This document shows positions 21,229 through 30,895 of a stretch of 59,878 nucleotides of DNA, in pieces; positions within the stretch are counted from its first letter, which is position 1; the number at the start of each line of letters is the position of its first letter. The position numbers and the translations under genes were made by a program. The DNA is from Triangularia verruculosa. Its lineage: Eukaryota > Ascomycota > Sordariomycetes > Sordariales > Podosporaceae. Location of the stretch: contig MU864041.1 of assembly GCA_033296885.1 (NCBI GenBank), positions 1 through 59,878 of the forward strand. Reading direction: 5' to 3'. The notes beneath the pieces were generated by a model. It saw nothing but the letters and a program-made list of their open reading frames with translations, was not told the origin of the DNA and did no database searches.

Positions 21229-22375
21229 ATGACTGAACAACATAAGCAAAAGCGTCAGATCGGTGACGGTGATCTCGCTTTACCAGATCGTTGCACTGGC
21301 CTGTACTGTGGTGCGTGATCTGGGCTTGGAATCGAACTCACGATACAAAGCTAAACTAAACCAGACTCTAATACGATTATTTCCCAGAAGAACGTGTCAC
21401 TCTACACATGGGCAGAGATATGCAGCAGTTTCGAATATTCTTATGAGTTCTGCTTGAAATGTCTTCGAGCCAACCTTCCCGATCTCTCTGACATCCAGAG
21501 GGAATATCTCGACCCGAACTATGGACTATGGGAGGGCTTTTGCAACTTACCGGTGGAACTGGGTGCGACATACCCAGACACCTATTTTGACACCTTGACC
21601 CAGACCAAGTCAGTTAAAACCAAACATTACAATGGTTCCGTTTCGACTATCTTGACAACCCGGACCAAGCTCATGCCCAACCCACACTCCTTCACCCTCC
21701 AAGTAACTGCGGCTCGAACAAGTACAATCGTGATCCCACGCATTTTTCCAGTGTTGAGTAAGTCCTTCTTTCTGCTGACGCCAACTCTCAAGTATGCTTT
21801 CTGACATATATCGTCTACAAGCTAGAAAGCCAGCTACTTTCGGCACCTTAGCAACTGCTACGCGGCCAGGCAGTCAAACCCTCCCTACACAGTCAGGTGT
21901 GTGAGACGCTATTCCTGACAGTTGTACCTAACAGTCTTGTCTAACTTTCAAAGACTCTGGGCTCGGTTCTGATAACAGTGGGAACGAAATGCCGCCCTCA
22001 AACTCGCCAAGCACGAGTGTTCTGGTTGGCGTGATAATCATGTGCTCCATCATAGGAGGTTTGGTGCTCTTGGGGTCGGCAGCATATTTGATTCGAAGAT
22101 TTATAAAGAGAAGGACGCCGACCGACAATGGTATCGGGGAGAACTCAGAGCTTGACGGTGACTCTTTGGCTCACAAGCTCCATACATCACTGCAGGAACT
22201 TCCAGACGCAGGTTCACATAGACCTTTTGAGCTCCTGGTCTCCTTAGGCCATCTGGAACTTCCGGTCTCCTCAGACCATTTGGAGCTTTCGGTCTCCTTG
22301 GACCATCTGGAGCTTCAACAAGAACCAGAGGTTCGATGGCATGAGCTGGATGTTACTGAGGGGTTTACTCAATGA
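21229..22375 (+). CDS. Single-pass membrane protein with six-Cys ectodomain, paralogue C
   Basis: Exons are 21229-21310, 21365-21757, 21822-21896 and 21954-22375 (323 aa), all junctions phase 1. The start is MTEQHKQKRQIGDGDLALP, again a basic N-terminus with KRQ and no signal peptide. The Cys framework has drifted: CxxxxC-x19-C-x9-CxxC-x26-C. The distance from the second to the fourth Cys is unchanged (x19+x9 equals x16+x12 of A and B) but the third Cys has moved three residues. YLDPNYGLWEGFC matches the closing motif. The stalk has Thr-rich segments including ATATRPG, matching ATATQPG of B. The membrane span is VLVGVIIMCSIIGGLVLLGS with a basic RRFIKRR border. The tail carries three 9-residue units (22235-22315) and ends with RWHELD, a divergent form of the RYELD motif. 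Function is unknown. Confidence 0.72.
22235..22315 (+). repeat. Three tandem 27-bp units in the tail of paralogue C
   Basis: The units encode LVSLGHLEL, PVSSDHLEL and SVSLDHLEL. At the DNA level they differ at few positions, so this is the youngest of the three tail repeats in the cluster. Confidence 0.85.
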
Positions 22376-22783
22376 CGAGCAGAGTAGCTACACGAGAAAG
22401 CTTAGCACTACGTACAGTACATACAAATGACTACTGAACTGATACCGCGGCAAGCGGGATCTTTCCTCAGCGGGGTTTCAGGTCTGCATTGAGACTTCAG
22501 AGAAATATCGACTGCCGCTCTGTAAGTAAAAGTTGAAGTTGTCAGTCGATAAGAGCATTGAAGTTGCAAGGGGTGGACAGGAGTGGGTCCAGGGGTGCAG
22601 CTAGAAGTGGGACCTAAAAGCTTGGTGATTCACCGCCTTCCAGGATGCGGTCGCACTGGCAGAATCCAGAAATTTTCTGGAGGTGAAGCGCTGGACAGAG
22701 CCATTGGATTGCACTTTTGCGCCCGCCCCAGCAACATTCCGACCAAACTTGTTCTGCAAACCACACAATTGTCAACATTCACA
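22376..22783. other. Promoter region of nop15
   Basis: 408 bp between paralogue C and nop15. No gene or recognisable element beyond ordinary mixed sequence is seen; the leader just before the ATG is C/A-rich. Confidence 0.55.
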
Positions 22784-24020
22784 ATGGCCAGAACAGCTCA
22801 GGGCGCCGGAAAGAAGGCGAAGGGTTTGTTTAATCAACTCCCAAAGCGCATCGTTGATATACTAATGGATTCGTTTTACAGCTCCAGGCACAGAGAAGAA
22901 GGCTGTCAAGGCCAACGGCACTCCCAAGGTCGAGAAGCGCAAAGGTTTGTCTTTTCCCATTGAATTATTCTCTGCCCCAGTTATCTAACAGACTCGTGTA
23001 GCGACCGAGGATGCATCCCCAGTAGTCATCAAGAAGCAGAAGGCCGTCGTCGAGGAAGCACCCAAGAAATCGGCGTTGAAGAAGGAGAAGAAGCCAACAA
23101 AGGAGGAGAAGGCCCCCAAGAAGGCCAAGAAAGTTGAGGAGCCGGTAGAGGAGACCGAGGTCGCTGAAGACGAGGACGATGAAGAGGTCGATGCCGATAC
23201 CCAGGCCCTAGTCGAGGCTCTCGACAGCGAAAATGACGACGAGCAACCTACACAGATCAGCGAGACCTTCAAGAAGGGACAAGACGTCGGCAAGGTCCCC
23301 AAGTCAAAGAAGGCGAAGAAGGAGAAGGATACCCAGGCCAGCAGTGGAACCCCCGGCGTCGTTTATCTTGGACGCATCCCCCACGGTTTCTACGAGCACG
23401 AGCTCAGGTCATACTTTGGTCAGTTCGGCGACATCAGCAAGCTGAGAGTTGTGCGCAACAAGAAGACGGGCGCCAGCCGTCACCGGGCGTTCATCGAGTT
23501 TGCTGAGGCTGAGGTGGCCGATATCGCGGCGCGAACGATGGACAAGTACCTTCTCTTTGGTCACCTTCTCACCGCCAAGGTTGTGCCACCTGAGCAGGTG
23601 CATCCTGACCTCTTCAAGGGCGCCAACCGCCGCTTCAAGGTGATTCCTTGGAACAAGATGGCTGGCAACCAGCTCGAGAGACCGCTTTCCGAGTCGCAAT
23701 GGCAGGCCAAGATCACCAAGGAGGAGCAAAGACGGCTTGCGCGGGCGGAGAAGCTGAAGGACCTGATGGACTACGAGTTTGACACCCCTCAGCTCAAGGC
23801 TCCTGAGGCCAAGCCACAATTGGAGAATGGAACCGCCGAGGAGGAGGCTCCCAAGGAGATCGAGGCCCCTCCTGCTGTCGAGGAGAAGGTTGAAGAGGTT
23901 GTGGAGGAGACAGTCGTCGAGACCAAGGTGACCAAGGTCAAGAAGACCAAGGCAGCCAAGGAGGATACTCCTAGAAAGGGCACAAGAAGCAGCACAAGGA
24001 ACAAGAAGACGAAGCCATGA
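22784..24020 (+). CDS. nop15: Nucleolar RRM protein Nop15, ribosome biogenesis
   Basis: Exons are 22784-22823, 22882-22944 and 23002-24020 (373 aa). Two short 5' exons encode a Lys-rich start (MARTAQGAGKKAKG). A long Lys/Glu-rich acidic-basic region follows, then one RRM at about residues 153-231: GVVYLGRIPHGFYEHELRSY, with RNP2 as VYLGRI and RNP1 in the SRHRAFIEF region. The stretch after it, including FKVIPWNKMAGNQLERPLS, is characteristic of the Nop15/NIFK family. In yeast Nop15 is part of pre-60S particles and is needed for processing of the 5.8S/ITS2 region of pre-rRNA. The C-terminus is again Lys/Glu/Val-rich and ends in a basic KKTKP. Tiny lysine-coding first exons separated by 57-58 nt introns are common in fungal nucleolar and ribosomal genes. 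Confidence 0.9.
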
Positions 24021-24982
24021 GGGAAAATAATACCTAATATAGGCAGGGAGAAGAGTGCTTGATACCCCGACTCAAGACAGAAGAATTGCATTGTTGGCCA
24101 GTTCTTAGTTGATTTTCAATACATTTACGATTTCCACACAAAGTTATATGGTGGAGCAGTTGCATGTCCGCCCCAAGCGAACCTGGCACCCTCATTTGGT
24201 GAACTGATTTTTGACGATCAATTCGAGACATGTCAGGATTATAAAGCGCGGATAATTTTGTCTACTTCTACCCGAGGGATGAAAAGGCCAGATTCACCGT
24301 TGCATAAATGCATCAGCGGGCGGATTCCAAGAAAACACGGGGTGAAGGGTGAAATATGTGAAGAGAAAAAGAGCAAACTTTTCGCAGCAGCTGCAGAATC
24401 TCTCGACTTGGTGAAAATCCACGATTGGTCCGTGTGTCTTGAAGATTACGTAACCCACCACCCGCTTATGAACACCATCTCGCGCGCCGCTCTGCGGCAG
24501 CAGCATGTTGTAACACGGTAGCATTATCAAGATGCAAGCCCTGACTAAATCCTCCTTGGGCACCTCGTGTTGGTTACTCAATGTCTATAGATGACACGTA
24601 AAGAATATGTATTGATCTTTTAACAGGGAACAGCTCTCTTGTTCCAAGGGCGAAGAAGAGGCCGAGCTGACGTGGAGCATGCTGTGTACGGGCCGGAATT
24701 CATGGAAGTGGGATGCTTGCTGTGCTGCGCGCACTGCGGCGGTGGGTGCTGAGCTCTGCTGTTTCAACACCCGCTTTGGTTCCTCTCTGTTGTTCCACGG
24801 CCAGGAAAAACGAGACAAGAGCCACATTTCTGCTCCTCTTGGTCCAGTGTCGCTGCTTATTACCTGAACCCCCCACCACATCCAGCCTTGCTCATTCTTT
24901 TATATCCCGAGCACGACGTCGACGGCGCGCCGGCATCATCCCCATTGATTTCATGACCAATTGCTGAAATCTCCCGGAAGCC
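24021..24982. other. Intergenic region between nop15 and rud3
   Basis: 962 bp without a convincing gene; the short frames are unremarkable. The last 100 bp are C-rich and hold the rud3 leader. Confidence 0.55.
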
Positions 24983-27242
24983 ATGTCGTCTGCTTCCGCG
25001 CCGAAAGGCGGCTCTGTCCAATCAGCAGCACCAGGTATGTCTCCCATGTGGGCTTGCTGGGGGTAGCACCACCGCCCAGCAAGCGAATGGCCTGAAAGAG
25101 TGCAAGTGGCCAGACCGCAACTGGTTCGAACGGAGACCTATGTTCTGTTACAATACACATGCATATTCCGGAACCTATCACTTTGCCATCTTGTCTTTTT
25201 TTCCCTATTTTCCTTTTATGACGAGGGCCTAGATATATCTTTACGTGCATTTTGCGCTAATCATGCAATTGTTATAATTCACCACCATTAGGTCCCCCCT
25301 CGACCGCATCGTCAAACACACCTAGCAAGAAGAACAGGAATAAGAAGAAGAAAAACAACAACAATAGTAATAACACCAACGGTGGGAAGGGCAGCCACGG
25401 AAACGTAGCGGCGCAGCGGCAACAAGAGCCAACACCACCAGGAGAAAAGGATGGCGTTGAGAGCGCCCGGTCTCAAGAGCCAGAAACTCTGGTATGCGCA
25501 ACCTACTATGTTTGGAACTCTGGTCATTTGCCCCTCCCCTTGCCTACTACCGGCCTCGGGACCGTGGGTTTCTTGTGGTTGAATTCATACTAACCTCTGG
25601 ATCAGAATGCGCCAGGCAGCCCACTGTCACCGCCGCCAGATAAGCTCGAGCATATCCTCCAGCTGCCACAAGACGGACCCGAGGAGAATCTAGAGCAAGA
25701 CGAAGAGACTCCAGAACCGAAGCCTGAACCTCAAGAGGAAGAGCCATCAGCCAACGGTCATGCCGACACAAACGGCCACCAACACAAACCAACAACAGAG
25801 AAAACGACGACGCCCCGACCGCAACCACCCAGTATCAACACCCAACTGGAAGCCACCATGTCCTCTCCAGACTCCCAACCATCAGCTGCCCTACAGGCCG
25901 AGGTAGAACAACTACGGAAACAGCTTGCTGATCTCCAAACCACCCACGAAGCCGAAGTCTCCCAGCTTAAATCCGACCTTGAAGAGTCCGAAGCTGCGAA
26001 AGACCATGCCGAAACCCAATACCAAACCCTTCTGGGTCGCGTTGAGAAGATAAAAGAGACCCTTGGCGAGCGCCTCAAGCGCGACAAGGCCGAGCTAGAA
26101 GAAGCTAAGGACCGGGTGGAGGAACTAGAAGCGCAGAATGACCAGCTCACGCAACAGATCGAGTCCCAAAGGGAGGAGGCGGAACAGCTAAAACAAGAGG
26201 TCCAGGAACAAGGGCGGGAGCTGGCAAGCTTGAGAAGCAGGTCGAATCTCTCCCAGCAGAATTGGCACCGGGAGAAAGATGACCTGGACAAGCTGGTCAA
26301 GAAGCTTAGGGAAGAATTGGAAGGGACAGCGGCAGCAATGGGAGAGTGGGAAGTCATCGCCATGGAGGAGCGTTCCCAAAGAGAAGTCATCGCCGAAAAG
26401 GTCTCGGAATTAGAAGAAGAGCTCCTCTCCACAAAAGAAGGGTACGAAAGAGCCGTCGGAGACCGGGACGTACAATCCCAAACAGTCGACCGCCTCCAAC
26501 GAGCCCTCCAAGAAATCCAAGACGCCCGCAAGAAGGAACTGCGGGACATTGTGGAAGCCAACGAGGAGCTCGTCCAAGGCCTCAAGAAACGAGTACAAGA
26601 AGCTGAACAAAAGGCCGAGGGAGCCGAGGCCGAAAGAGAAAGACTCGAAAAGGAACTCGAGCGATCAGCACCCTTTGAAAAGGAAGTCAAGGAGAAGAAT
26701 TTACTCATCGGCAAGCTAAGACACGAGGCGATTGTATTGAACGATCACTTGACCAAGGCGCTGAAATACATCAAGAAGACGAAGCCAGAGGAGATGATTG
26801 ATAAGTACGCTCCCCCGTTCCCCCACCTCCCCCCTCCCCTTTTTATCTAACGAAAAGCAGACAACTTATAACAAACCACTTCCTCCAATTCCTCACCCTC
26901 GACCGCTCAGACCCCAAGCGCTTCCAAATCCTCCAAGTCATGGCCGGCTTCCTCGGCTGGACCGAGGAACAGCGCGAAAAGGCCGGTCTCTCCCGCCCCG
27001 GCGCGTCAGGCAGCCTCCGCCTGCCCACATCCCCCTTCCACAGAACACCAAGCTCACCAGCATTGAACAGCGAGTTCTTCGCTGACCAAAACTCCTCGCT
27101 GGCTGGAGCCACGCCAAAGGAAAGGGGAGAAAGCCTGAGTGACCTCTGGGCGAGTTTTTTGGAGAGGAGTGTAGATGAGGCGAGCGTGGGGAAGCAGTCG
27201 AGGAAGGATAGTGCGAGCAGTGCCGGGACGAGACCTGGTTAG
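24983..27242 (+). CDS. rud3: Golgin with GRAB domain, Rud3/GMAP-210 type
   Basis: Exons are 24983-25034, 25292-25491, 25606-26804 and 26861-27242 (610 aa). The N-terminal ~175 residues are disordered, with an Asn/Lys-rich run and Pro/Glu-rich stretches. From about 180 to 475 there is a long coiled coil (ALQAEVEQLRKQLADLQ...). The C-terminal part has LLIGKLRHEAIVLNDHLTKA and then, across the last intron, QLITNHFLQFLTLDRSDPKR and GFLGW, which match the GRAB (GRIP-related Arf-binding) domain of Rud3 and GMAP-210. Such proteins are recruited to the cis-Golgi by Arf1 and tether vesicles. The first two introns are longer than usual (257 and 114 nt). The last intron, phase 2, splits the GRAB domain; ignoring it would end the protein before it. 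Confidence 0.88.
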
Positions 27243-27748
27243 TGGCCGGGATTCTTAAGATCGGCGAGCAGTGGCAGTGGGAGTGGGAAGGGAGAGTAAA
27301 AAGAAAGAAGAATTAATGTATAGCACGCTGTGTTTTTGTATAAGAAGTTCTCAGCGGAGAGTGGTGGCAGAGCGGTGCAAGGGAGGTGGGGTAGTGTTAG
27401 CATGGCATTTGCATCAAGAACATGGATTATTCATGGTATTGTGGCATGGTTTTCTTTTGTCTCTTTTGCCAGTGTATTTGGGCAACATAAAAGATATGAT
27501 TTGTAGTGTTGGAGGTTATTCTTGTTCAAAATTAGAAAGGGTTATGGTTGGTGGCTGTATGGAGACAACCTCGTTTAAAGTGATGTACATCACTCCTGGC
27601 GCACTCTGATTTATGTCAAGCCGGCGTCCATAACAATTAACATCATTACCCTTAGACCGGAAACTCGCTCGCTAAATTATCATACATAAACGCTTACTAC
27701 CTCACCAGAAGTGAAGTGGCTTGAGCGTGCCGACTACCTAACCCATCA
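27243..27748. other. Convergent intergenic region
   Basis: 506 bp between the 3' ends of rud3 and the multi-pass membrane protein gene. Only T-rich and G-rich 3' flanking sequence is seen. Confidence 0.6.
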
Positions 27749-28945
27749 TCAATCCTCCTTCTGGTGGCCCGCCGTTGTCGGTGTAGTCGGCACCGAAGCT
27801 GTTGCTGGCGATGGCGCCGCAAAAGCCGGTGCAGTATTAAACGCCGATAACCCCCCCAGCACCCCCTTGGTATACTCCTCCGCATCCCTCTCCAACGCCT
27901 TGATATCCAGCCTATTCTCCAGCGCGTCATTCATACCCCTCACCACATCCTCCTCCTCCATCATCTCCCTCGTCAGCCGCACCTCATGCCCCCAATAGGC
28001 ATTACTCCTCCCCCTCAACCCTTCGTCCCTCGTGACAGTATTCTTCACCACTCCCGCCGCGTTGAGCTTCCCTTTGATATTCCCCAACCCCTTGAGGACG
28101 GTCTCTATCTTTTCCGCCGGGGAAGGCGGGATGACAAAGGCGCGGTTGGTACCGGTTAGGTAAGTTACCCCTGCGAGGGAGATGTCTAGAAATGCTAGAC
28201 CACTGAAGCGAAGAAGACGGGAAGTCCAAAAGAAGAACTCGAGATCGGGGAGACGGAGGCGGGAGGCGTTGGTTTGATGGTTGAAGCTGCTTGTTAGATA
28301 GAGATCCAACACCGTCAAGACCACTGCTGCGATTGCTGCCGGGGTGCGCCAGGTTGCTGCCTTCTCCCCCGAGAACAAGTTTGATGTCACCAGGGTGATA
28401 ACCACAAGGTTGAAGACATGAGGCGTCAAAATCGAGGGTATCGCGTAGTAAAGATACGAAGTCGGATCATCGCTGTTGCAAAAGGGGCAGTTCCCGAGTA
28501 CGTCGGGGCCGAATTGGAGGTAGAGGAGTCTTGACTCGAGCGAGGTGAATTTACTTTTGAGGGCGAGGTCGAGTGGTGTGAGGGTGTTCAAGGGTCGGAG
28601 GGAGGAGAGGCGGTTGAAGAGGACTTCGGTCGGGATCTGGAGGCGGGATTGGGTTATGGTGAAGATGTTTTCTGGGCTGAAGATGGGCAGCGTTCGGAGG
28701 AGGAAGATGAGGGATACGGAGATGAGGATGGCGATGGCGCGGACGAGGGTGGGAGAGAGAGGGATGACCTTTAGTCTGTGAGTGTGTGGTGCGGCGCGGA
28801 CGGAGCGGTAGTAGGATATTGCTTTTGGGAGGAGTAAAGGCCCGAAGAAGATCAGGAGGGACTTGATACTATTCACAGGTTATTAGCTGGAGCTTGGTTT
28901 GTATGGGAAGGAGGAAATTACGTACGTCCCCCAGTCTATTGCCAT
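27749..28945 (-). CDS. Conserved fungal multi-pass membrane protein with CPFC motif
   Basis: Exons on the minus strand are 28945-28926 and 28868-27749 (379 aa). A 20-nt first exon gives MAIDWGT, joined in phase 2 to IKSLLIFFGPLLLPKAISYY. About five hydrophobic segments follow: SLLIFFGPLLLPKAI, AIAILISVSLIFLL, FNLVVITLVTSNLF, AAIAAVVLTVLDLYL and LAFLDISLAGVTYLTG. A CPFC motif at residues 134-137 sits just after LQFGPDVLGN and before a conserved SYLYYAIPSILTPH. The C-terminal third is soluble and helical, with SNAYWGHEV and an acidic stretch, ending in a low-complexity Ala/Pro/Thr tail. I recall orthologues across filamentous fungi without an assigned function. CPFC could bind a metal or act in thiol chemistry. 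No signal peptide distinct from the first membrane segment is evident. Confidence 0.75.
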
Positions 28946-29685
28946 TTGTTCTAGTGTTTTACCTAGTCCTGCGTAATGCGCGACCTTAATTCTCTTGTTG
29001 TTCTTCCAGCGCGTATGTGAGAAAGCTCGTTGTCGAGATATTTGCTGTTCGCGACACCAAGATGCCAGGTGGTTGACGAGGCTGAGAATGCGCGATGACG
29101 AGCAAGGGTCGGATGCGGTCGTGCCCCACCATTTTCTGCAAGGCTGCACATGCGTAGCGCTCTCGGCCCAGGTATCCACTTCTGCCCGCACTCAGCCTTG
29201 GCTCGACTGTGGAAATATAAACTTTGACTGGCGAATTTCAGCTCAACCTTTCCCGCCTTCACACAACCAACCACTTCTTCGGCGACTTGTGATTTCGACA
29301 AGCAACCTTCGCATCCGACTTCGTTTTCTTTCATGAGTACAGGATCTCAATCAATATACAATGTCGCATTATCTCAGTCCGATTTCCCCTCGCGCGCGTG
29401 ATTTCCACTGACCCTCCCCCACCTCTAAAAACCAGTTGGCACTTTCGAAGCTTCTGCGATCTCTCTCTCCCGTGGTCGCAGAAGTCAAAAAGGCGCCTAG
29501 ATTGAGCCCAAGTACTCTGCCAAGAGTCATCTCACGTAGTGTTGCAGAATTCCAGCTCCGGCCATGAAGATTATCTGCGTCAAATTGTGAGAGATATTCC
29601 ATCGTCTATTATTACTATTTTATTTTTGCTTCATGCCTATGTAATCCGTCATGGTCTTCCCGACCTTCGTAATATCATCATGTCT
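28946..29685. other. Promoter region of the CPFC membrane protein gene and 3' flank of get1
   Basis: 740 bp with no gene; short frames on both strands are not supported by codon pattern or homology. Confidence 0.55.
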
Positions 29686-30432
29686 TCATGAACTCTTCTT
29701 TTCCGACTTGGCAGGCACATGCTGCTTGACCCTTTGCGACTGTTTCGTAGCGACGAGTAGCAGAGCTGCTGTCGCTGCCTCAATCATCAGAGCGATCACA
29801 GCGGTACAAGCCCATTGCCAAACCACAATGCTGACGCTACCCATTGGCGCCCGAGGGAAGGAGGCGAACCATTCGACGTAGTAGGGGAACCAGCCGTAAG
29901 GGAGCCAGAACATGGGCTCTTTGCTGTACCAGAAGGGAAGGAACCATTGTACGCCGCGGGTCGAGACCATGCGGGTGGTCGTGAGGGTGCGGTCGAACTT
30001 GGTGCGGTAAGCCTCGAGTGAAGCCTCTGCAGAGATGAGGATTAGCAATCGTGTCCTCTTCAGCCATATATGGTGATCACGTACTCTTCTTCTCGAGGTC
30101 CTCCAGCAACTTGTCGTGCTGGCGCCTGAGCTTCGCCCACTTGGCGAACTCGTCTTGGCTGCTGGTCGCCTTCAACTCATGTCGAACCGCTAGATATTCT
30201 TTTTGCTTCTTGTGCTGTTGGGAAAACTCTGACGAGAGCGGCGTCGGTAATGTAAGGTATATTCTCCATAGCTATCAATGGGTTCCTGTCAGCGGGCGAT
30301 CCGAAGCGCGGCATGGTGGGGGAATCGGAGAGATGGCAAACGTACCAGGTCGTTGATGGTGGTTGCGCCAAGGGTGTTAACCAGCTGGACGACCAGCTCG
30401 GTGACGAAAATAATGAGCAGAAGTGATGGCAT
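29686..30432 (-). CDS. get1: Get1 subunit of the tail-anchored protein insertase
   Basis: Exons on the minus strand are 30432-30346, 30271-30085 and 30026-29686 (204 aa). Get1, with Get2, forms the ER membrane receptor for Get3 and inserts tail-anchored proteins. The first membrane span begins at the start (MPSLLLIIFVTELVVQLVNT) and is followed by TINDLLWRIYL, typical of the family. The cytosolic coiled coil (about residues 40-95), with EFAKWAKLRRQHDKL, is the Get3-binding region. Two more spans follow around WFLPFWYSKEPMFWLPYGWF and SIVVWQWACTAVIALMIEAA. The C-terminus is Lys/Ser-rich and cytosolic. The last two introns are 74 and 58 nt, with phases 0 and 1 that restore the expected sequence. 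The gene shares a 463-bp divergent promoter with the PTAR1-like gene. Confidence 0.93.
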
Positions 30433-30895
30433 CTCGGAATGCGCGCTGTCGTATAGCTAGCGGTATTAAGTTGCGGTCATGTCCCGTAGTTTTGGTTGTT
30501 GGGGTTCAACTGTCAGCCTCGAGCAGAGAAATCAACGTGACAATGACGGAGCTCTGCCAGCTCAGACCCACAGGCGGGATACGTGGCGTGGCGTGCGTAG
30601 CTGGGTTAGGGTTGAAATAGGGAGCTTTCACCTTTCACCTTTGGGGCATGAATGGCTTCACCTTGAACCAATCACCAGCCCCCTAAAAAACACCAAGTCT
30701 TGTGGAGTGAGAGAGGTACTGGGCATATAGCTTGCAAGCAACACTCTGCACTTGATCACCTCTCTTTTGTCAATATCTTCCGCGTCCAAACGGTTAGCCT
30801 AGGTCAAACCTCAGTCACCTCAAACTCAACGCTTGAGAGTCGAGGCTCAAAGCCCTCGGAACTTCCATCACAGTTCTCAAGAAAACACGATAAAC
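30433..30895. other. Divergent promoter between get1 and the PTAR1-like gene
   Basis: 463 bp with no gene. A CCAAT box lies at 30668-30672, about 230 bp from both start codons. Confidence 0.55.
30668..30672. promoter_or_regulatory. CCAAT box in the get1/PTAR1-like divergent promoter
   Basis: CCAAT in the context AACCAATCA, close to the preferred Hap2/3/5 (AnCF) binding form. It is nearly central in the shared promoter. Single short match, so uncertain. Confidence 0.35.

Larger units (their letters stand above)
16971..22375 (+). other. Tandem cluster of three paralogous membrane-protein genes
   Basis: Genes A (16971-18621), B (19302-20469) and C (21229-22375) lie head to tail with spacers of 680 and 759 bp. 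They share a basic N-terminus with KRQ or TRQ, a GDG/GD-L-P-C start to the ectodomain, six cysteines, a W-x-x-(Y/F)C closing motif, a Thr/Ser-rich stalk, one membrane span followed by Arg/His/Lys, and a tail with AQLHxxSL and ELPxxWLREL-like motifs and an RYELD-like end. The first intron is in each case phase 1, directly after the second Cys. Divergence is high, so the duplications are not recent. Confidence 0.75.

Noticed and set aside
25758..26714. A 318-codon Ser-rich frame antisense to rud3
   Set aside because: Reverse complement of the Glu/Lys/Gln-rich coiled coil produces Ser/Leu-rich frames; no independent support.
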